Positions 40,910-64,000 of a stretch of 64,000 nt of DNA are shown here, in pieces. The position numbers were made by a program, and so were the translations under genes. The stretch's first letter is position 1. Each line of letters opens with the position of its first letter. Origin of the DNA: Eulemur rufifrons (Eukaryota; Chordata; Mammalia; Primates; Lemuridae); assembly GCF_041146395.1 (NCBI RefSeq), contig NC_090989.1, positions 240,116,843-240,180,842 of the forward strand, in the 5' to 3' direction. The notes under the pieces were generated by a model, which saw only the letters and a program-made list of their open reading frames with translations, did no database searches and had not been told where the DNA came from.

Positions 40910-42389
40910 AAACAATGGGCCTCAAGCAAGACCACAATGAAAAACTCCAGCCAAACAGGAAAATACAGAAAATTTCATCCTTGGTCAGGCACTTCTTGCT
41001 TCATTTACACAGGTGACTGTATTTTTTTCCCTGATGAAGACTTTGTGACTTGATAATTTCCACTTGTGGAACCAGTCAAACTGGATATTTACTATCAGAT
41101 ATTTACTTAGACCAAATAAACATTGTATACACTATGTGAAGATAGAAGATGCTGGCACTCTGACTTCCCTGCAAGGGCTGCTCCCTTGTGAATCTGTATT
41201 GCTGACTCATATGTAGACCAAAAGCTCCATGAGCAACTCCACCATCAGAATGCAGCAGTGCTCTGTTCCCTGCTGTCCCCGCACCCGCACCCCCAACACA
41301 CTCTCTGTTTACAGTAGATATCAGAATTTCATATTAAATCATTAGGAGTAGTTGCCAACGCATCATACTAGTAATATAACTCAATTTCAAAATTAATCAC
41401 CTGCTGATAGGCCCTGATATTAAATTACTAAGGTTATATTTATTGAAAAAAAATCTTAACAATGGGGAGAGTTGATGAAAACAGAAAATTTTTAACATAG
41501 TCACAAGAAAATCAACACTGGTGTCTTGGAGGAATATACCTTGCATCCTCTACTGCCACACACGGATGACTGCACAGAGACAGGGTGGCTAGAGCAGAAA
41601 GAACCAAAGAACTTAACTTTGATGTTGAACCAGAATTGTCACGGACAGTGAGTTCCTGTGGAGTATGAAAAACCCTCATCATTCCCTTAACAAGACTTGG
41701 AGAGAAGGATGAATTATGTTCAGGGAATTTCATATTTCATTGGTGCTAAAACTCATATTGTTTTGCATTGTAACATCTCTGAAATCCTGTTACATTTTAT
41801 CATGGGTGGCTTTTTATGATCTCAGTTGGCCAGGTCACGGTTGTGATGAGGTGTCCCTGCCTGAATGTGTAAAAACTCAGGGGTTATTCCTGGTGGGATG
41901 ACTCGGCAAATGTAATCTCCATGTTTCTCTCGACAAATTACATAAGGACCATCTGGAAAAGAAATATGCTGCCTGTTGTCGTGGAACCTTCCATTCATAC
42001 CTGCAGGTAAGCCAAGAAAGGCCCAGCATCAGAATTGGTAAAGCAGGTGTCAGTAGCTTGCAGGAAACAGTAGTGGAATGCTCTTAAGAAATGCTGTGTT
42101 CTCAGCCTGTGGTGATTAAGAACACACAGGACTCTTCTGTGTGGAACAATGCAGACATCAATGACTATGAGTTGAAAAATGATTCAGAAGAACAGAGATT
42201 CAGAATATGAAAAAATTACAGGAATTCCTTAATTTATTTTGGCTTATATTTTCTTTCTAATGTATGCACAAGAGCTATGTATAATAACAATGTATTATGT
42301 TTAAGTCTAAATGTGCTCATTCACTATTTTAAATTCTAAATGATAAAAAAGCATTACAAATAGTTTCATTGGAACAACTTTCTTTTTAA
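40910..42389. other. Intergenic, unassigned
   Basis: About 1.5 kb with no repeat or gene signature that I recognise. The frame at 41512-41733 (- strand) shows no domain. Confidence 0.45.
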
Positions 42390-42758
42390 CAGCAGCTCTC
42401 AACCTTTTTGGTCTGAGGACCTCTTTTACACTCTTAAAATTTAGTGAGGACCCTACAGAACTTTTGTTTATGTGGTAATATCAATATTTACCATATTAGA
42501 AATTTAAACTGAGATTTTATTTATTTTTTCCTACCTGGACATACAGAGAATAAAAGGAGACTTTTAATACTGAAGAACACCTATGTGCCCATTCCATTAG
42601 CTGTCAAGAGAGATACTGACATCACACATCATGTAGCCTCTGGAAAACTCCAGTGTACACTGGTGAGAGAATGACAGTGAAAAACGCAGATAATGTTACA
42701 GTGTTAAAAGGAAAAGAGTTTGGGCCTGAAAGGGAGGACCACACTTTGAGAATCACTG
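42390..42758. repeat. hAT-type element relic
   Basis: CAGCAGCTCTCAACCTTTTT start and ACTTTGAGAATCACTG end are inverted Charlie-like termini. The body has no coding frame. Expected 8-base flanks are not recognisable. Confidence 0.6.
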
Positions 42759-44229
42759 ACATACAAAATAATGTTTTTTCAAAAACCATTAGAGTTGATG
42801 AATATGGATATATTTTCACCTAAACTGTTGGAAGGAGTAAAATCTTGACTACATGGAAAATTCTATTGTTGAACAGTTGGTGTAGCACTGTGAAACAATG
42901 AGAAATTAACTGGTGTATTTTTCTTTTGTGGCTGTGGGAAAGAAATATCCACCCCTTCTCCCTACTCCTAGGTGGCCAGGTCACACTGGGTATGCTGCAA
43001 GTCTTAGCAATTCTGACCCTAGGAGACGGTCTCCTAGCTGGGTCCCAGGAGGCAGTGGAACTGGCTGTGAAGGAGGAAGAAGGGATAGAAGTTGGGACAA
43101 AAATGAGAGGAGCAGAGAGAGTTGGCCCCTGGGGGACATAGCTGGATTTCCAGATGACCAGGAGAGGAGGTGGGGACTTACAGTTTCTGCCAGTGCTGGA
43201 AATCTCTGGAGGCTTGCAAATGACTGTGTGGGTAACTGTGGAAGACAGACACTATGCATAGGACATTGCAGCACCAGCTAGCGTCCCATTGGGCAGTCAG
43301 GCCCGGAGAGAGGGCAGCCCCTGTGGAGCGGCTGGCCTTTAGGGTACTATGCAGGCCCGAGCAAGGAGATCCTAATGACAGTTATTAATAGCATGGATTG
43401 CTGCCCAGGGCCTCTTCTGCCCCTGTCCTGACCTGTAATCCTAGAACCTCCCCCGGAAGAACTGGGGGGGGGGGGGGGGAGGCGGGGAGAGGGAAAAAGA
43501 GAGAGAGAGAAAGAAAGTTGGTTTTCTCCAGGGATCTTGGGGACCCGATTGGCTTTCATTTAGAAACTACAGGATAGTTACAGAAGCAAAGTATTTATGA
43601 GCAGATCCGAGGTCATCCTGCCTGAATTTGCTTGCTAGCTCTGCCACTGGCTGGAATGCGGTTGCTAATAGAACCCACCTCACAGGATTTCCAGGATCTC
43701 CACTGGACACACTAAATAGCAGCTCTTCAAACAGCGCCTCGCACATAGATGTGTCATCATCTCTCATACCTTCGATGTCCTGAAAATGTCATACCTGCCA
43801 CACTGCATCCTCTTGAGGGTTGAAATGGCTGAAGTTTGACTATGCCTAAGCCGCCACATCGAAGACTAGATTAAACTGTAACGCTGGAGTCTAGGGGAAG
43901 GAGGACAACATACTGGAAATTGCATAAGTGCTCTACCCCGGAGTGGGTGGCCCAGGCTTTGTGGGAGGGTCCCCGAGGCTGCCCCTGCAGTCCAGCGACT
44001 GCAGCGAGTCCGGTCAGGCAAACCCTTCCCGGCTTTGGAGGGACCATGGGCATTTCTTGGGTTTGAGCACGGGCGTCCCACGCGCGGCACAGCCAAATCG
44101 GTGCAAACTCCCTGTGGGTCAACGGGGTCTGGATCCTCCTGGGTTTCTCCTTATTTTAAATTTTTGCCAGAGAGGGTTCTGGCTCTCTTTGCACAATCCA
44201 GGGACGCCTGCGAATCTGAGCCAGCAGGT
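42759..44229. other. Region upstream of ACER2
   Basis: Mostly unique. Contains a G16 run followed by a purine-rich GA tract at 43464-43516. No gene is recognised; open frames here are biased-composition shadows. Confidence 0.45.
43464..43516. repeat. G16 and GA-rich polypurine tract
   Basis: Sixteen consecutive G, then AGGCGGGGAGAGGG and (GA)n. A nearly pure purine strand, with one C. Confidence 0.9.
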
Positions 44230-56227
<11,998 letters not shown>

Positions 56228-56889
56228 CTGTGGTTACCAATCCCTGGGCGTGGACTGGTACCAGTCCGTGGCCTATTAGGAACTAAGCTGCACAGCAGGA
56301 GGTGAGTGGCGGGTGGGTGAGTGGTGGGTGAGCCAGTGAAGCTTCCTCTGTATTTACAGCTGCTCCCCATTGCTCACATCACTGCCTGAGCTCCGCCTCC
56401 TGTCAGATCAGCAGCAGCATTAGATTCTTGTAGGACTGTGAACCCTACCGTAAACTGTGCACGTGAGGGGTCTAGGTTGCACGCTCCTTATGAGACTTTA
56501 ATGCCTGATGATCTGAGGTGGAGCTGAGGCGGTGATGCTAGCCCTGGGGAGGGGCTGCAAATACAGATTATCATTAGCAGAGAGGTTTGACTGCACAGAG
56601 ACCATGATAAATGAATTGCTTGCAGACTCATATCAAAATCCTGTCAGTGAGTGGCAAGTGACAATTAAGCTGTACTGGTGGCAGGCTTCATAGTGGCAAG
56701 TGAGCATCTCACTTCAATTGTAAAGCTGCATCTGGTGGCAGCCTTTAAGTCAAAATCCGACACTTATTTTAGTCTGTGCGTGGCCTGCCCATTATTTTAT
56801 TTACCACTTCCATCCGTGCCTTTTTCCTGCACGGCACACTTGTCTCAATCACAATTTTGGTAAGCCCACAAGCTAACCCTAGCAAAAAT

Positions 56890-58995
<2,106 letters not shown>

Positions 58996-59290
58996 TGGAG
59001 TAGACTGGACATAAGCAGCACACTTCGGGTGTCACTGTCTCCCATCACCCCCAGATGGGACCGTCTAGTTGTAGGAAAACAATCTCAGGGCTCCCACTGA
59101 TTCTGCATTATGGTGAGTTGTGTAATTATTTCATTGTGGATTACAATGTAATAATAATAGAAATAAAGTGCACAATAAGTGTAATGCATTTTAATCATCC
59201 AGAAACCATCCTCCCCACCCCTCCCTCATCCATGGAAAAATTGTCTTCCATGAAGCTGGTCCCTAGTGCCAAAAAGGTTGGGGACTGCTG

Positions 59291-59324
59291 CTCTGTAGGA
59301 CACTGTTTCATCAAAAAAAAAAAA

Positions 59325-59355
<31 letters not shown>

Positions 59356-60790
59356 ATGGATAATAGTCTAAAAATATGGATTCAGTGAAGCAAGCTGTGT
59401 GTGCCCAGGGAAGAGTTATGCCAGGAAAGTGAAAGAATTCATTACAATCTTCCTGGTACTCTGAAAAGGAACAGGAGCTGCGCAGCTGTTAAAGACTAAG
59501 GCTGCTCTCTGCGGACTGAAGTGGAAAAGTATCTGTGAAAAATGTTGGCTGCAAAAAGCACATTATAGAATTTTGTGTGTCTGATATCCTAATTTTAGAA
59601 GGAATGAACTAAACTCTAAGTATATGTTTTTATGTGGGCACAAAAATGCCTGGCAGGTGAAAACACCAAACTTCTGCCATTGGCTATTCTTGGACACTGG
59701 AGTGGAGAGGAGCTTCCACTTTTACCTTTAATCGGAACTGGTTGAATTTCCTTTTTACACAAGGCACACATGTTAATTTTGAATACTAAAAATTTATTTT
59801 TAAATGAGGTAGGGAGAAAACATACTTTAAATGGATTAGCTGTGTAGTCTTTATCCAAGGAAGCAGGATTTGAATTAAATAGTATTATCTTCCAGTGTGG
59901 TCGAGCAGATAGACATACCCTCAAGAAGGTTACTTATCAAAAAATGAGAGAGAGCGAGAGGGGAAGAGGGTGAGAGAGAGAAAGAGAGCTTTGTTTACAA
60001 GTAGAAGATCGTGGTCTTAGATAAAGTGTGGTTCTCCATCTTGCTGACGCCTTCGAGAAAGTGTGCTTTAAAATGTGGCCAGATTAGTTTAGGCTGTGTC
60101 CAGTTTCTAGTCTTATTGTTTCGTTTCCTCGTTCAGCTTCAGGGGAAGTCTTGGGAGGTGAGCGAGGGCTTGAGGGCAGGGGTAGATAGATGTGGAGGGC
60201 AAGAGGCAGGGACATGAGGTGGTTTTGCAGGCAGGGGCTTTTTGACTCTGCCTGAAAAACAAACCATTGACCTTTTGGCTTTTCCTGCAGTTTGCAAGGT
60301 GCCCACCAGTTCCTTCTGTCTTTTCCCTGAGCCCGGTGTGTAAGTTGAGAGCTGAGGAACCACTTTTCTCTTAGATCTGCTCTTTCAGGTCCTGAAATCT
60401 GAGTGAGAAATTGAAGAAATGGGAATGACGGTTTTGTTGATTTGTGTGTGCCATTCTGGAGGCCTGCGTTGAAATTCCAAGTGGCAGTTTTTAATGTGTT
60501 CTTTACAGAAAACCTTTCTTTTTCTCTTCTTTTATTGTTTCTTAGAGGTAGGGAAAATAATGTTACGAGCAGGAGAGAAGAAAATGGGGGGATGACGTTG
60601 GTAATTAAAGCTTACAACTTTGATAATGAAAACATACCGTGAGGCAGAGGTGTCTGTGACCATTTGGGACTTTCCATCGCCAGCGCCCTGCAGCCTTTCT
60701 CTGGGGAACACGTGAAGATGTGGCGGCTCTGTCCTCAGTGTGGGGAGAGTCCTTTGGAGGCACAAAGGACCATATACGTACATATCCCAG
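59291..60790. other. ACER2 intron 3, middle
   Basis: A (TA)n/(GATA)n stretch at about 59324-59356 and a GA-rich run at 59945-59990. Otherwise unassigned; the minus frame at 59616-59924 shows no recognised domain. Confidence 0.45.
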
Positions 60791-60794
60791 GCTT

Positions 60795-60965
60795 GGGAAA
60801 CTGCCTGGCTTTGGATCTTAGCTTCACTGCTTGTCACTTGACTCTATTTCCTCACCTGTCAAATTAGGTAAATAATAGTACTCACCTCGGGGTCTTTGAG
60901 ATTATCCTGCAGAGCACTGAGCACAGTGTCATGGTGAGGCTCCGTCAGAGTTAGCTGTCCTTACT
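60795..60965 (+). repeat. MIR SINE
   Basis: CTTGACTCTATTTCCTCACC, TAATAGTACTCACCTCGGG and GCACTGAGCACAGTGTC are MIR features. Confidence 0.7.
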
Positions 60966-61419
60966 ACCGATGGCACTGGAGGAGATTTCTGCCTAGCATT
61001 TCTGAGATACGCATGAAAACTGAAGGAGAGAATGGGCATTGAAAATTTTAATGAGCAAAGAAAGAAAAGGTGCATGTTAAGAGAAAAGTAAACAAGGATT
61101 TCAGTTCTATTTGTACACCTTCAATTTTCCAGTGACAAGAAGAGGGCAAGAAGGCCAAACCCCTTTGTGTGGGTTTTACTGCCCATGACGTGGGACAGGT
61201 GGCAGTTCTGCAGTGGAAGTGGCAGCCCAGACCAAAGAATTCTTGTCAAAACCAGGATTTCTGTAGTTTAAGGATTGTCTGGTTTAGCTGCCTGAACTTA
61301 CCAGATGGTTAACATTTATCTCCATTTTTTTTCCCCAGTCATCTAGAGTTTGTAAGAATATTTCTAAACACATATTAAAATTCGTTCCAGTGTGAGATTT
61401 CTGGTGAAGAGACGGTAGA

Positions 61420-61640
61420 GTGTGGTGGCTGAGTTTGGATCAGGCAGACATGGCTTCAAATAATAACACACTTTTTTAAAATATAAAAAAGCTCTGGGAC
61501 CTCATTTTGCTTATCTGTAAAGTAGAGATGATAAGTATCTACCTGATGGGGTCAGAAATAAATGGGAAAATTACATGAAGTGTATAATACAGTGCCTCAT
61601 GCAGAATAAGGACTCAATAAGTGCTAGCAGTTATTATGGA
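61420..61640 (+). repeat. MIR SINE
   Basis: GTGGTGGCTGAGTTTGGATC start, CTTATCTGTAAAGTAGAG and AATAAGTGCTAGCAGTTATTA end. Confidence 0.75.
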
Positions 61641-62159
61641 TGGCTAAGATGGGCAAGTGTTTGGAAGATAAGGATTTCTAGAACAACAGGGAAATTATTA
61701 ATATTGATTATGTCACTAGGATATATTTGGTAGGTTTAAGAAGAAGGGCTTTCTTTCATCTTGCCTAGAATGTCCCAAGAATCTTCAGGACATACATTCA
61801 GCTGTTGATGGTTATTAATAATTTCTAGATATTTTTGTTTTAAGAAAGAAATAAGAAAAAAGAACTATTATAGGCTAATTCTATCTACTTCTTAAAGAAT
61901 TTATACTGCTGTGCTTTTTATGACTGTGCCTCTACAAAGTCTAGGGACAGCCCTCACGTTATGATCCAATTCAGTTTTTGAATCCTGAATAGCAAGGGAG
62001 CCGGCTGGGACCTGCCTGCCCTGTAGCATGCTTGCCGGATGACTTGGGGCTGGAATCTTAAACTTCCTGGGCATTCGTGCCTTACTTACAAAATGACAGG
62101 GTTGATGAGCTCTCTGAGGTCTCTTCTAGGATCAGATGCTTTGTCCCTAAAGGGTAGCT

Positions 62160-62357
62160 TCTTTTTAAAAAAATTTTTTATATCACCCAGGCTGATCTCG
62201 AACTCCTGGGCTCAAGACATCCCCCTCGCCCACCCCCGCCTGCCTCAACCTTACAAGTAGTCGGAACTACAGGCGCACACCACCATGCCCAGCTAATGTT
62301 TTATTTTTTTATTTTTTAGAGCTGGGGGGGGTCTCGCTATGTTGTCCAGACTGTCTA
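62160..62357 (-). repeat. Alu fragments, antisense, rearranged
   Basis: ATCACCCAGGCTGATCTCGAA to CCACCATGCCCAGCTAAT, then TTTAGAGCTGGGGGGGGTCTC. Two arm pieces in reverse orientation, diverged. Confidence 0.65.
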
Positions 62358-64000
62358 AAGGGTAGTTTAAAGCAGTGGATTGTAACCAGGGACATTTCTA
62401 GCTCTTACGGGACATCTGGGAGGTTTGTGGGTACGTTTTTGGTGGTCACAGTGATGGAAGGCTTTGTCATCCATAAATTCCATTTCATTTCAGAAGAGTA
62501 AAAGGGACATTACCAAATATCTGATACAAAAATGGGCACGGGTCTGATAGGGCTGACAACCACTGCTTAAAAGGGTAACTAATGATAACAACAGTAACAG
62601 CTTTATTATAAAAATATTATGACAGTATGGGGTTTCTAGGTTTTGGTTTGGAGAACACAGGAAGAAGGGGAGCTACTAAGGGTTCCCTGACCTGTTTCAG
62701 TGTGAGACCACAATGGGCTGGAAGGTTGAAAACAGGACCTAAGGCTGCAGTCAGGGTTGTCTGTCAACACAGTTTAACGAACACCCAGTCGGGGCCCCTT
62801 GCTCCTGGCTATTTCTAGCTGTCTTGTACCAAGGGCCTCTGGTGACTCTGGGGTCTGCCGGGCTGGCTGGCTTTCTGCTGGCCACGTGACCTCTATTTAT
62901 GCTGGTTGCAGAATCGTGTGTTCACAGGACGCCCTCGTTGGCCAGCACACTCCTCCACACCCTCTGGACGCGACGTGGGGAGGTGTCTGCGGATGGTCTC
63001 CCTAAAGAAAGCATGTTTCGTCAAGCTTGCTGCCTTTAAGCTATTTGGCAAGACTATATGGAGCCTTTGGTGATTGCAACAGCAGCTCAGTCAGATTTTT
63101 TCCCAGAGTGTGATATTATCAACAAAAATAGTATTTAAAATTGTATTAATATTATTCTCAAAATGATGGTAAGGATAATGGTAGTAACAGGTTTTATTAG
63201 CACACGACGCGTGCCGGGCTCTGTTAAGTACTTGAATGCTTACAAGAGCACCGTGAGGCAGGTGCCTTAATTTTTACATGGGAAAGGCTCAAAGAGTTAA
63301 GTCACTTGCCAAAGGTCCCACAGCTGCTAAGTGGTGGAGGCAGGATTTGAACACACATTGGTCTCACTGGAACACTTGTGCTTTTAATCACTCTCTAACC
63401 GGTATCTGAATCCTAAACCTTTGGGTACAAGAGAGGTGATGCACTTTGGAAGTATCTGATTATGTGTTCTTCCAGTTGAAAAAGACCAAATCTCTTGGCA
63501 TAGTTGCAGAACCTCAAACCCGGTGAGAGGGTTATTGTGCGTCCCCACGGGCCCTGCGCATGATGGGCTGCGGCTGTTGTCCTCCGGCTGGGGCAGGCAG
63601 CCTTTCATCCAGTAGCTGGTGCACACCAGCCAAGGCCAGGAGAAAAACACGATTCTCCAGAGGATTTGCTGCCTGGATGTTTTCCCAAATATATTTTTTC
63701 CTCTGGTAAGAAGTTCAGGGCTACAACTCCTGTTCATTCCAGTCAGAGAGTTGGCAGCTTGATCAATGATTTCCTGTGCCTTGATGATAAATGGCTTTCC
63801 TGTTTAAGAGATAAATTTGTATTTTGAACGTTCAACACTCTTTGATTTCATAGGAATTTTATTCAAATGAGTTTCCCAGCTGTGACCTGTTCCAGGGCTC
63901 TTGACCAAAGCAAATTGTGCTAATGAGAAATAACAGAAACAGGAAAATCATGTGCCCCTAAATTCAAGTCATGCACGAGGCCTTAGAAACCATCTAGTCC
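62358..64000. other. ACER2 intron 3, right end of the window
   Basis: Contains an antisense MIR (63150-63360). No ACER2 exon 4 sequence is found before the window ends. Overlapping frames show no domain. Confidence 0.5.
63150..63360 (-). repeat. MIR SINE, antisense
   Basis: CAAAGAGTTAAGTCACTTGCC and GGTGGAGGCAGGATTTGAAC match reverse-complement MIR. Confidence 0.75.

Overview
This is a mammalian nuclear DNA window, almost certainly from a strepsirrhine primate (most likely a lemur). It carries the C-terminal part of DENND4C (+ strand), all of RPS6 (- strand) and the first three coding exons of ACER2 (+ strand). That order and orientation match human 9p22.1 (from memory). The primate assignment rests on many Alu SINEs. 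The narrower call rests on about six copies whose right arm carries the block GCTGACGCCACGGCACTC (or a mutated form), with an AGAAAGAAATTAT-type linker between the arms. I know this combination from lemur/loris Alus, not monkey or ape Alus. No galago-type tRNA/Alu composite was noticed.

Layout. 1-14868 holds seven exons of DENND4C (2125-2307, 3097-3292, 5805-6050, 7131-7248, 12626-12776, 14296-14360, 14732-14868). They are spliced GT-AG in continuous phase and end in the family C-terminus [12 protein letters not shown] 3'UTR of about 1.6 kb follows. RPS6 lies tail-to-tail with it (18678-22237 coding, inferred 5'TOP start near 22279). Its six exons join into a 249-codon frame. Its CpG-rich promoter holds a perfect TCTCGCGAGA palindrome. 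About 22 kb of repeat-rich intergenic DNA follows. ACER2 then starts in a second CpG island (ATG 44575). Exon 2 is at 54184-54298 and exon 3 at 55035-55176; the remaining exons lie past the right edge.

The three genes have unrelated roles: a RAB10 exchange factor, a 40S ribosomal protein that is a target of growth signalling, and a Golgi alkaline ceramidase. I see no operon-like logic, only a conserved syntenic block.

Most other DNA is transposon debris: Alu dimers and monomers, decayed L1, L2, MIR, MaLR-type LTRs, MER5A and other hAT elements, and Tc1/mariner-type elements. An RPL35A retrocopy lies in a DENND4C intron. A 3.1-kb hAT element in ACER2 intron 3 retains a broken BED-finger transposase; two internally deleted relatives lie at 31280-31503 and about 36204-36396. 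Several insertions are nested, and their order can be read from target-site duplications. I found no CRISPR array, bacterial-type system or convincing new protein-coding gene. Exon calls are strong. Repeat subfamily names and edges were set by eye and are approximate.
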